Source of the DNA: Noviherbaspirillum autotrophicum
GTDB lineage: Bacteria > Pseudomonadota > Gammaproteobacteria > Burkholderiales > Burkholderiaceae_D
Direction of reading: 5' to 3'
Assembly (NCBI RefSeq): GCF_000818395.1
Contig: NZ_JWJG01000028.1
Location: 4,852,615 to 4,916,614, forward strand
DNA length: 64,000 bases
The notes below the pieces were generated by a model that had not been told where the DNA came from, ran no database searches, and saw only the letters and a program-made list of their open reading frames with translations. A program made the position numbers and the translations under genes. Positions 1 to 7,653 of the stretch are shown piece after piece; the first letter of the stretch is position 1; each line of letters starts with the position of its first letter.

Positions 1-124
1 GCCTCGCCTTGGCTGCGACGTCGTCGAAGCCGAAAGCGAATGCTGCTGCCGGCAGCAGCGCCAGCGTCGCGCAGGCGGCGGCGCGCTGGCGCACTATCAT
101 GAATTTGATTGCGGTTCCAAACAT
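1..124 (-). CDS. Periplasmic glucan biosynthesis protein (OpgG/OpgD family), N-terminal fragment
   Basis: Only the first 41 codons lie in the window; the gene runs off the left edge. The translation starts MFGTAIKF, with a second possible Met at residue 9, then an arginine-containing n-region, a hydrophobic Ala/Leu core and an AFA-like signal peptidase site, followed by FGFDDVAAKAR. A mature N-terminus of the form F-x-x-DDVA-x-x-AR is typical of the MdoG/OpgG-OpgD proteins that build osmoregulated periplasmic glucans. The twin-Arg motif expected of OpgD is not clear. Family assignment rests on this short stretch alone. Confidence 0.55.
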   Translation of the reverse strand, partial: MFGTAIKFMIVRQRAAACATLALLPAAAFAFGFDDVAAKAR

Positions 125-254
125 TGCAGCCCATTGCACATTCACATACGAGCCATCTTGCCGTCTCGTATCGCCGATGGTTTGAGGGTGTGCAATAGGC
201 GCTTACTTATGGATGCGCATTTGGTTCAAATACAACAGAGTGGCCGGCAATTCC

Positions 255-812
255 CTATTCCGGCACGAAGGTGCCGATCAGGGCCAGGACCGTGAAGCTG
301 CCGCCCAGCGCGACGACCAGCCAGTTCCATGCACTCAGGCGCGCGTTGCGCTGATGCCCTGGGCAAGCGATGGCATTGAGGCGATTGGCCTGCGCCTGCG
401 CCGGCAGAAGGAAGACCACTGCCAGCGACGACGCCCACCAATACGGGTCGGGCAGCTTCCACAGCATGGTCGTGACAGTCCATCCAGCCGCCAGCAACGC
501 AGCCGGTACACGCATCGGCATGCCGGTTTCCTTGCCATAGTCGCGGATTCTGGCGAAGCATGAGTAACAAAAGAAAAGCGAGAAAAACGCGCGCCAGAAC
601 GGCATGATGTGGCTGCCTTCACGCTGCCGGATCCGCTGCCAGTTGCGGTAGTACCAGTACAGTTCATAAAAGCCGGCGGTGCACACGGACATGACGGTCA
701 GCTTTACGAGGGATACGGCGAAAAACGGCGGCTCGCCCGCGTGGGCTGCCACGTGCATGGCTGTGTCTGCGGGAATGCTGGCCCGCTGCGGTGTGTCTAG
801 ATCGATGCTCAC
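255..812 (-). CDS. Hypothetical multi-pass membrane protein
   Basis: 185 residues with about four hydrophobic segments (roughly residues 32-52, 72-88, 100-118 and 160-180). A Tyr/Trp-rich stretch ELYWYYRNW follows the first segment and a CYSCF motif lies in the second. I recognise the general type (small inner-membrane proteins of Burkholderiales with a YWYYRNW-like motif) but cannot name a function. The start is GTG at 812, supported by a GGGGAG ribosome-binding site about 6 nt upstream. It lies downstream of the phasin gene on the same strand, separated by about 220 bp that contain two hairpins, so it is probably an independent unit. Confidence 0.75.
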   Translation of the reverse strand: MSIDLDTPQRASIPADTAMHVAAHAGEPPFFAVSLVKLTVMSVCTAGFYELYWYYRNWQRIRQREGSHIMPFWRAFFSLFFCYSCFARIRDYGKETGMPMRVPAALLAAGWTVTTMLWKLPDPYWWASSLAVVFLLPAQAQANRLNAIACPGHQRNARLSAWNWLVVALGGSFTVLALIGTFVPE

Positions 813-875
813 GAATTCTCCCCTGGCGCAAGCGTGTCATTTTACGCCGGGGAGTGCGGCCGGGCCGAATTGAGG

Positions 876-900
876 AGCGGTGCCCTTGCCGGGCACCGCT
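876..900. repeat. Perfect hairpin, 10-bp stem and 5-nt loop
   Basis: AGCGGTGCCC (876-885) and GGGCACCGCT (891-900) are exact reverse complements around a TTGCC loop. It lies between the phasin stop and the 812 start, both on the minus strand. There is no T-run on either side, so it is not a standard intrinsic terminator. It could stabilise a 3' end or assist Rho-dependent termination. Confidence 0.6.
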
Positions 901-999
901 GCTTCGCGCGAGTGAAACGGAAGACAAAGAGCCGCCCGGTTTTCATCGAAGCGGCCAGCCAGGAGCGGCGGCGCTGTCTATGGAAACGCGCCGGTGACA

Positions 1000-1046
1000 A
1001 GCCCGCGCGTTGCTCGCCATGTGCGTGCACTTCTCACGCGCGGGCT
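1000..1046. repeat. Inverted repeat overlapping the phasin stop codon
   Basis: Eleven-bp arms at 1000-1010 (AGCCCGCGCGT) and 1036-1046 (ACGCGCGGGCT) are perfectly complementary, with a 25-nt loop. The distal arm overlaps the last codons and the stop (1034-1036) of the phasin gene. No T-run follows on the minus strand. A role as a 3'-end stem is inferred. Confidence 0.5.
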
Positions 1047-1567
1047 GCCGCCACCCTCGCCTGTTTTTTCAGCATCGGTGAATTGCGCGCACCTGACGCC
1101 GCGCGCGCGCCGGTCTTGGCCCCTGCTTTTTCCTTGCCTTTGGCAGGCGCTTTCCGTGCATGTGCGCCGGCACCGGACAAGGCTTTGACGGTCTTGTGCA
1201 AGTCCTCGATTTCGTCCGTGAGCGCCTTCAAGTCATCCTGCGTCGGCACGCCAAAGTTGCGCAGCGTGCGCGTGAAGCGCTCCTCGAACACTTCTTCCAT
1301 TTTCACCAGCGGCGCGGTGGTTTGCCTGCCGATGGTTTCGCCCATCCTGGTGATCGCATCCGAAATTTTTTGGCCTGCCAGTTGCTGCGTGCGTGTCTGC
1401 AGGCTCGCGCCTTCCTTCATCAACCGGGCAAGCAACTCACTGCCTTCCTCGCGCACCGTGGTAAATGCGCCGAGCCCGGCCTGCCAGATGTGTTGCGCAG
1501 AATTGCGTACCGCGTCCTTCAATTGCATCTCGTGAGGTTGTTGCATGTCGTGCAGCTTTCTCGTCAT
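1034..1567 (-). CDS. Phasin family protein with Lys/Ala/Pro-rich tail (PhaF-like)
   Basis: 177 residues. Residues about 15-115 form an amphipathic helical phasin-type domain that would coat polyhydroxyalkanoate granules (IWQAGLGAF near residue 27, then long heptad-like helices). After a short coiled-coil segment (DDLKALTDEIEDLHKTV), the tail from about residue 130 is a Lys/Ala/Arg/Gly-rich, histone-H1-like sequence as in PhaF/PhaI phasins, where it binds DNA and helps segregate granules. The start at 1567 is preceded by AAGGA at the right distance; longer upstream extensions have no such site. No PHA synthase is in the window. A phasin role is well supported; nucleoid binding is inferred from tail composition. 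Confidence 0.85.
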   Translation of the reverse strand: MTRKLHDMQQPHEMQLKDAVRNSAQHIWQAGLGAFTTVREEGSELLARLMKEGASLQTRTQQLAGQKISDAITRMGETIGRQTTAPLVKMEEVFEERFTRTLRNFGVPTQDDLKALTDEIEDLHKTVKALSGAGAHARKAPAKGKEKAGAKTGARAASGARNSPMLKKQARVAAARA

Positions 1568-1954
1568 AGTCCTTTTCCAATCGGTTGGTCGATGTCGAAT
1601 ACACGGTTCGTATCGAGGCGTCGGCGTCGCTGTTTCTTCTGACGAGACAATGCGCCGGGCCGGCTGATTTTGCATTGCGGTTCATCAGATGGCTTCGCCT
1701 TATCAAGGCCGCCCCAGCGCGATCCGCGCTGATCTTGTATAGCCATAAAGCATGTCGCATCACAGATGCGCTGATTCCATCGCGGGTGATATGGATCAAA
1801 GATTTTAGCGACGCAGAAGACGAGAGTAATACCGCGCCGGGTCGTTCGACGGCGCGCATCACTCCGCTTCTCCGCCGCCAATCAAGCCGAGTACGCAATG
1901 CCATGCGCACTCGGCTGCTGGCGCATTTCCACCTAACGACATGAAGGAATCGAC
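1568..1954. other. Divergent intergenic region with an FNR-like box
   Basis: 387 bp between the phasin (leftward) and the helical protein gene at 1955 (rightward). It is less GC-rich than the flanking genes and contains the Anr/FNR-type site listed separately. I see no RNA gene or other coding sequence. The short open frames here have no convincing ribosome-binding site. Confidence 0.6.
1786..1799. promoter_or_regulatory. Anr/FNR-type box, 9 of 10 consensus positions
   Basis: GTGAT-ATGG-ATCAA matches the TTGAT-N4-ATCAA consensus except for the first base. Rightward, an AGTAAT hexamer at 1825-1830 could act as a -10, placing the box near -44 for the gene at 1955; leftward no good -10 is placed at the matching distance. 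Oxygen-responsive control of this pair is inferred. Confidence 0.5.
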
Positions 1955-2662
1955 ATGACGACCAAACATACTAGGGAAAGCAGTGAGCACGCGAATGAGG
2001 CAGCAACGAAAGTGCCGGCAGTATCCGGCAAGGAACAGGCCGCTTCGGAGGGATACACGATGCAGACCCTCCAGGAAGGCATTGCGGGACGCCTGGCGGG
2101 ACTCAACAGCATCGAGGCCGATATCGTGACGCTCGTCAAAAACACGGTCTCCGATACGCTCAAGACGGGCGGCGGCGCCGCAACTCAGTTGACCAAGGTG
2201 ATACACGATGTGGTCGAAGGTGCGATCGGCGCCACCGAGCAGGTCGGCACTGGCTTGACCATGAGCACCAAGAGCGTAGCCAAGGGCATCGTGATGGGTG
2301 TACATGAAGTCAATGGCGACGTCATCGGGGCCGGCTCGGAGACGCTGCGTTCGGTGATTCATCATGCCGCCGCAATCGGCGCCGACGTGGGGCTGGTGGC
2401 AAAACGCGCGATGAATGGCATTATCGAAGGCGTGTCAGAAACCGGCGGCAATGTCGGGCAGGCAGCATCACGCGCGACCGAAGGCGCGATCGAGGAAGCA
2501 GGCCGGATCGGCAACATGGCTGTAAAAACGGTCAAGGATGTACTGATCGGTATCGGCGACGGCGTGGGCGAGGTGCTCGGCAAGATGCTGCCGCATGCGC
2601 CGAGCCACCCTGCCGCACAACACCATGCAGCCTCGGCACCCGGCAAGGCCATGCATAGCTGA
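1955..2662 (+). CDS. Hypothetical glycine-hinged amphipathic helical protein
   Basis: 235 residues, no cysteine, no signal peptide or transmembrane segment. After a polar N-terminal 35 residues, it is an uninterrupted series of amphipathic helices broken by regularly spaced Gly pairs (for example VVEGAIGATEQVG, IGADVGLVAKRAM, IEGVSETGGNVGQ, IEEAGRIGNMAV), ending in a His/Ala/Pro-rich tail. I think related proteins are catalogued under an unnamed domain (possibly DUF6781), often beside phasin or stress genes, but I cannot confirm this. Helix periodicity resembles phasins and LEA-like surface-binding proteins. It is divergent from the phasin gene and shares the FNR-box region; granule or membrane-surface association is a guess. 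Confidence 0.75.
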   Translation: MTTKHTRESSEHANEAATKVPAVSGKEQAASEGYTMQTLQEGIAGRLAGLNSIEADIVTLVKNTVSDTLKTGGGAATQLTKVIHDVVEGAIGATEQVGTGLTMSTKSVAKGIVMGVHEVNGDVIGAGSETLRSVIHHAAAIGADVGLVAKRAMNGIIEGVSETGGNVGQAASRATEGAIEEAGRIGNMAVKTVKDVLIGIGDGVGEVLGKMLPHAPSHPAAQHHAASAPGKAMHS

Positions 2663-2786
2663 CGGGTGATTCAAACCGATTCAAGCATGTGGGAGCCGCG
2701 CGTCATGCGGCGCGGCTCCGCGTACCAGTTTGGCCCGTGCGGCACGCGCGACGGCAGCGCGGCGCGGTCCAGCGCCGCTTCGGGAT

Positions 2787-4301
2787 TCAGGCATGCGGAT
2801 GCGCGCCGTGCTGGCTGCCATGCGCATGCGCTGCGCCAGGGCGCCGCGGCCACGGCATCAGCAAGGCGCCGGTCAGCAGCGCCTCGAACTCGGCGGCAAA
2901 GCTGGTGACGATCAGCTCCGGATCGGGCACGCGGCGCACGTCGCTCATCACGCCGAAATCGACCTTGCCGTCGTAGCTCAGAATGCTGATGCCCATGCCG
3001 ATGCCGCCCGACTGAGGCACCCAGAACACCTGGCGCACGATGCGCTTGCCGGCGAAGAAGCGCGCCTCGGACGTGCCGCGCACATTGGTGATGACGGCGC
3101 TGGCGTTGGCTGCGAGCGCTTCGAGCGTCTTTTCCCGGATAGCGTCCGGCACCATGCCCATGCTCATCAGAATGCCCAGTGCCACGGTCGGCTGCTGCGA
3201 ATGCTTGAGTTCGTCCATGCGACGCTTCACCGCCAGTACGCGCTCGGCCCTGTCCTCGACGCCGAGCGGCAGGTCCAGGAACACCATGCCGAAGTGATTG
3301 CCCAGGTCCGTGATGGGTCCCGGCGGGCGCATGTTGACCGGCACCAGCGCGCGCATGTCCAGGCCATCGACCGCGTCGCCGCGCGCCAGCAGGTAGCTGC
3401 GCAACGCGCCGGTCACGCACGCCAGCAGCACGTCATTGACCGAGCAGGCGAACGCTTCGGCGATCGCCTTGACCTCGAACAGCGAGAGCGGCTGCGCCCA
3501 TGCCGCCCGCTTCATCACGCCAAGCGGCCCCTTGAAGCGCGTATGCGAATCCGGCTTCATGGTGGCGATATAGGCCGCCTCGCGCGCCAGATCGACGCCA
3601 GTGCGGGCATAGCCGGCAACCTGCAGCGGGTTGGCCAGCAACTGCTGGCCAATGCCGAACAGCGACTGGGCCGAGCGCAGCGCGTCGCCCATCGTTTCCG
3701 AGACCGGGCCAAAAATACGTTCCCACGCCGCGCGCTGAACGCCATTGCCGTTGTCCCCGACATCGCCGGCTGTTTCATGCGTAAGCGTGGGGGCGGTGTC
3801 GGTCATGCAGGAAAGCACATGGATCAATGCGAATCCGTCCGCATAGCAATGGTGAATGCGCAGTACCAGCGCGCTGCCTCCGCGCTGGTCGTCGATCAGA
3901 TGGAACTGCCACATCGGCCTGCCGCGGTCGAGCGGAGTGCTGACCAGATCGCTGACCGCGTCTTCAAGCGCGTGCGCAGTGTGCGGCACGGCGATATGAC
4001 GCACATGCCAGGACAGATCGAATTCGGGATCGTTTTCCCAGAAGGGGTTGCCGCCCTGCTCGACGATGCGCTGGCGGAAGCGGTGAAAGCACAGCATACG
4101 CGTGGCGACAACCTCTTTGACGCGGGCCAGGTCGAGCCGGTCCTCGAAGGTCAGCATGCCGCAGATCATCATCAGATTGGTCGGCCGGTCCATGCGCAGC
4201 CACGCGGTATCAACGTACGACAAGGATTCCCGCACGCCTGCCATTGTGCTCATCGTCGTATTCCACAGTGGTGTCGTGATCGGATTCAGGGTGATTTGCA
4301 T
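2787..4301 (-). CDS. Wax ester synthase / acyl-CoA:diacylglycerol acyltransferase (WS/DGAT)
   Basis: 504 residues, close to the usual length of bacterial bifunctional WS/DGATs, which esterify fatty alcohols (wax esters) or diacylglycerol (triacylglycerol) with acyl-CoA. The N-terminus carries LSYVDTAWLRMDRP, typical of the family. The catalytic HHxxxDG motif appears as HHCYADG at residues 150-156, and the C-terminal half contains the NVRG and GISILSYDGK-like stretches of the second domain. GGAA lies about 6 nt before the start; internal Mets at 17 and 20 are alternatives. It follows the fatty acyl-CoA reductase gene by 83 bp on the same strand, so the two probably form a wax-ester operon. Confidence 0.92.
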   Translation of the reverse strand: MQITLNPITTPLWNTTMSTMAGVRESLSYVDTAWLRMDRPTNLMMICGMLTFEDRLDLARVKEVVATRMLCFHRFRQRIVEQGGNPFWENDPEFDLSWHVRHIAVPHTAHALEDAVSDLVSTPLDRGRPMWQFHLIDDQRGGSALVLRIHHCYADGFALIHVLSCMTDTAPTLTHETAGDVGDNGNGVQRAAWERIFGPVSETMGDALRSAQSLFGIGQQLLANPLQVAGYARTGVDLAREAAYIATMKPDSHTRFKGPLGVMKRAAWAQPLSLFEVKAIAEAFACSVNDVLLACVTGALRSYLLARGDAVDGLDMRALVPVNMRPPGPITDLGNHFGMVFLDLPLGVEDRAERVLAVKRRMDELKHSQQPTVALGILMSMGMVPDAIREKTLEALAANASAVITNVRGTSEARFFAGKRIVRQVFWVPQSGGIGMGISILSYDGKVDFGVMSDVRRVPDPELIVTSFAAEFEALLTGALLMPWPRRPGAAHAHGSQHGAHPHA

Positions 4302-4384
4302 GGTATTCCGGAGTGGGCTGTGGACATGACGGGAAGCAGCTGGGTGCGGGCGGTCCGATGCGTGGTTTTGCTCATGCCGGGCGC

Positions 4385-6373
4385 CTAAAAATGCATGCCG
4401 CGCAGCAGCTGCTGCATGGCGCGCTGTTCGGGCGATAGTGCGGGCGCTTCCTTGCCGCCCGCCTTATCTGTCGGCTCCATGTCCGCGAACAGGCGAAACG
4501 CGGTGTTCAGGATGATTTGCGCCCCGTGCGGCATCACCGTGTGCAGCCCCTGCCCGGCCAGCCCGATCGGGGTCGCAATGCGCACCGGCTTGCTGACGAT
4601 GGCACGCGCCACGAGGTCGGCGGCCTCTTGCGGCGACAGCGTCGGCATGTCCCGATAAATGCGGGTGGGCGCGATCATGGGCGTGCGCACCAGCGGCATG
4701 TTGATGGTGGTGAACTTGATGCCGGCGTCGGCCAGTTCCGAGGCAGCGCACAGCGTCCAGGCGTCGAGCGCGGCCTTCGACGCGACATAGGCCGAAAAGC
4801 GCGGCGCGTTGGTCAAGACGCCGATCGACGAGATATTGATCACCTGTCCGGTGCGCCGCTCAATCATCTTCGGCAGCAGCCCCATCGTCAGCCGCAGCGC
4901 GCCGAAATAGTTCAGCTGCATGGTGCGCTCGAAGTCGTGCAGCCGGTCGAAACTTTCCTCGATTGGCCTGCGAATCGAACGGCCGGCATTGTTGACCAGA
5001 ATGTCGACGCCATCGTGGCGCGCCAGGAGCATCTGCACGAATCGCTCGCAATCGGCCGCGTCGGCCAGGTTTGCCTGATAGGTGATGACGTCGAAGCCGC
5101 GCGCCTGGATCGCCTCCCTGGCTGCCGCAAGCTTGGCCGCGTCGCGCCCGCAGATGAGCGTGGTCGCGCCGGCTTCGGCCAGCTTGTGCGCGGTGGCCAG
5201 GCCGATGCCGGAAGAGCCGCCCGTCACCAGCACCGTCTTGCCCTGAACCTGCCCGCGCAGGCTGCGGTCAACGAACAGGTCCGGGTCGAGATGGCGCTCC
5301 CAGTAGTCCCAGAGGCGGTCCGCGTACCGATCCAGCCGAGGGCAGGCAATGCCGCTGCCTGCCAGCGCCTCGGCCGCACGGCGGTTGTCGAAGCGTGTCG
5401 GGTAGTTCACGAACTGCAGCACGCCATCCGGCAGGCCAAGGTCCCTCATGAGCGCCTCCTTCAGGCGCAGTACCGGTTTCAAGGCCATCACGGTCTTCGT
5501 GACCACCTCGGGGACGAAGCCGAACAGCGCGGCATTGATGCGCAGGCTGAGCGCGGGCGCATGCGCCGCGCGCGCGAAAATATTGAGCACCTCGCCCACG
5601 CGCATCGGTGCCGGGTCGGTCAGGTGAAAGCATTCGCCGCCGGCGCGCTGCTGGTGCGCGATATGGCACATCGCGTCGACCACATAATCGACCGGCACGA
5701 TGTTGATGCGCCCGCCCTCGATGCCGATGGCCGGCATCCACGGCGGCAACACGCGGCGCAGGCGCTGTATCGGCTTGAAGAAATAATAGGGGCCGTCGAC
5801 CTTGTCCATCTCGCCGCTGCGGGAGTCGCCCACCACCATGCCGGGCCGGTACACTGTCCAGGGCACCGGGCAGGACGTGCGCACGATTTTCTCGGATACG
5901 TGCTTGGTGGAGAAATACGGATGGTCGAGGTGCTCCGCCTCGTCGAACATGTCTTCGCGAAACGTGCCCTCGTAGAGGCCGGCGGCGGCAATCGAGCTGA
6001 CGTGATGAAAATGCTTTGCCCGCAACGCACCGGCCAGCGCTACCGCATTGCGCGTTCCGCCGATATTGGTAGCGACCTGCGGCTCGGGGTCGGCCTTCAG
6101 GTCATAGATGGCGGCCAGATGAAAGAAGTGGTCGATCGTGTCCGTGAGCGCGGCCGCTGCACGCGCATCGATGCCGAGACCGGCCGCGCGCACGTCGCCG
6201 TGCACCGGGATCGCGCTCGAGCGCTGCGGGTTCCAGTACGCCAGCAGGGAAGGCAGCTTGTCCGCACTGGCTTCGCGCATCAGGAAATACACTTCGCTTC
6301 CCTCGCGCTCCAGCAGTTTCTTGACGAGCCGCCTGCCGATGAAGCCAGTCGCTCCGGTAATGAAATACCGCAT
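4385..6373 (-). CDS. Two-domain fatty acyl-CoA reductase (SDR/male-sterility type)
   Basis: 662 residues. Domain 1 (1-370) is an extended SDR/NAD_binding_4 fold: nucleotide-binding TGATGFIG at 6-13 and catalytic Y153-xxx-K157. Domain 2 (375-662) is a classical SDR: TGGSSGIG at 384-391, NNAG near 461, Y529-xxx-K533. This order and length match the Marinobacter-type alcohol-forming fatty acyl-CoA reductase (about 660 residues) and mycobacterial AcrA1-like proteins, which reduce acyl-CoA through the aldehyde to a fatty alcohol. The start at 6373 has AAGGAGA about 6 nt upstream; longer N-terminal extensions do not. Its neighbour downstream is the WS/DGAT that would use the alcohol. Substrate chain length is unknown. 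Confidence 0.88.
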   Translation of the reverse strand: MRYFITGATGFIGRRLVKKLLEREGSEVYFLMREASADKLPSLLAYWNPQRSSAIPVHGDVRAAGLGIDARAAAALTDTIDHFFHLAAIYDLKADPEPQVATNIGGTRNAVALAGALRAKHFHHVSSIAAAGLYEGTFREDMFDEAEHLDHPYFSTKHVSEKIVRTSCPVPWTVYRPGMVVGDSRSGEMDKVDGPYYFFKPIQRLRRVLPPWMPAIGIEGGRINIVPVDYVVDAMCHIAHQQRAGGECFHLTDPAPMRVGEVLNIFARAAHAPALSLRINAALFGFVPEVVTKTVMALKPVLRLKEALMRDLGLPDGVLQFVNYPTRFDNRRAAEALAGSGIACPRLDRYADRLWDYWERHLDPDLFVDRSLRGQVQGKTVLVTGGSSGIGLATAHKLAEAGATTLICGRDAAKLAAAREAIQARGFDVITYQANLADAADCERFVQMLLARHDGVDILVNNAGRSIRRPIEESFDRLHDFERTMQLNYFGALRLTMGLLPKMIERRTGQVINISSIGVLTNAPRFSAYVASKAALDAWTLCAASELADAGIKFTTINMPLVRTPMIAPTRIYRDMPTLSPQEAADLVARAIVSKPVRIATPIGLAGQGLHTVMPHGAQIILNTAFRLFADMEPTDKAGGKEAPALSPEQRAMQQLLRGMHF

Positions 6374-6624
6374 TGCGTCTCCTTGCCTTCGAATCTGCCG
6401 CCGGATGGATGGGTCTTGCAACACGGACGTGCCAGCCATCTTCCAGCAGGGCCGCCGGCAGCCGATGCAATTCATTATCTGGCCATGCCTGCGACAAATC
6501 ATTGAACGAGGTCAAACACGCCAGAGTGCGCAGGCATGCGCCGGCAATACACATACGTCGAGGAAATTTTACGGAGCTAAACCGGCATTGGCGGCCCCAA
6601 GATCAGGCGCTGCGGCACGCGCGT

Positions 6625-7284
6625 TCAGCGCTTGCGCGCCAGCGTCAAGCCATCGGCGACCGGCACCAGCGACAGATCGACGCGCTCGTCGGCATGCAGC
6701 TTGCGGTTGAACGCCTGGAGCGCCGCCGTGTCGGCATCCTGCGCCGGGCGCGCCACGGCGCCGCCCCACAGGACATTGTCGACGACAAGCAGTCCGCCTT
6801 GGCGCAGCAGCGTCAGGCAGCGCTCGTAATAGGTGTCGTAGCTGCTCTTGTCGGCATCGACGAAGGCGAAGTCGAAGCTGCCGGCATCGCCATGCGCGAT
6901 CAGCTCGTCAAGCGTCTGGGTCGCCGGCGCAATGCGCAGGTCGATCTTGTGCGCCACGCCCGCCTTTTCCCAGAAGCCGCGCGCTACATCGGTGAATTCG
7001 CGGCTGATGTCGCAGCCGATCAGGCAGCCGTCCGGCGGCAGCGCAAGCGCGGTCGCCAGGGCGCTGTAGCCGGTGAAGACGCCGACCTCGATGGTGCGGC
7101 GCGCGCCGATCAGCTTGACCAGCAGCGCCATGAACTGGCCCTGCTCGGGCGAGATCTGCATCGAGGCGTTCGGATGGGTGCGGTTCAGTTCGCGCAGGGC
7201 AGCCAGCGCCGGATGCTCGCGCAGCGACACATCGAGCAGGTAGCGGTACAGCGTGTCATCCAGATTCAGCGAGCGGGTGGACAT
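6625..7284 (-). CDS. SAM-dependent O-methyltransferase (caffeoyl-CoA OMT-like)
   Basis: 220 residues, a usual length for the class I cation-dependent O-methyltransferases. Motif I is seen as TIEVGVFTGYSALA near residue 64, followed by an acidic CDIS turn near 89. The metal-site motif DFAFVDADKSSY falls near 137 and VVDNVLWGG near 166. GAGGAGA stands 6-7 nt before the start at 7284. No pathway neighbours reveal its substrate; likely a small hydroxylated aromatic or acyl-CoA compound. It stands alone between the acyl-CoA reductase and the c-di-GMP gene. Confidence 0.9.
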   Translation of the reverse strand: MSTRSLNLDDTLYRYLLDVSLREHPALAALRELNRTHPNASMQISPEQGQFMALLVKLIGARRTIEVGVFTGYSALATALALPPDGCLIGCDISREFTDVARGFWEKAGVAHKIDLRIAPATQTLDELIAHGDAGSFDFAFVDADKSSYDTYYERCLTLLRQGGLLVVDNVLWGGAVARPAQDADTAALQAFNRKLHADERVDLSLVPVADGLTLARKR

Positions 7285-7653
7285 CGCGTTCTCCTCATCG
7301 CAAGGACGGATGGCCCTATCGTAGCGGGTGGCGCACCACCTGCCTGCTGTTTGCGCAAACCCTGCGCGTGCCGGAGGCGATGCCCGCAATAAAGGTTGTA
7401 ATTTGAACTCAGCCACGACCCTCGCGTCTAACCCGGAACGGCTTGGAATCGAGAAAATTTCAGCCTGTCATGTTCACTCACGCTTCTTCCACCGGGAATC
7501 GACGCATCGTGTTGCCTGAAAAAACTGCACGAAGCGCATTCCGCATTACCGCTGCTGTTCGGCAGCGCCTGTGCGGATGGCCGCGCTCGCCCCTCACCCC
7601 CGCATCCTCGTACCGCCGCCGCTGCCGCTCGGCGGGCGCGTGAGGCGCCTGCC

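Noticed and set aside
2730-6505. Very long open frames on the plus strand opposite the WS/DGAT and acyl-CoA reductase genes
   Set aside because: They are GC-driven shadows with Arg/His/Gln-rich, low-complexity translations and no domains. The same holds opposite the response regulator (7594-9849) and prkA (20490-22499).
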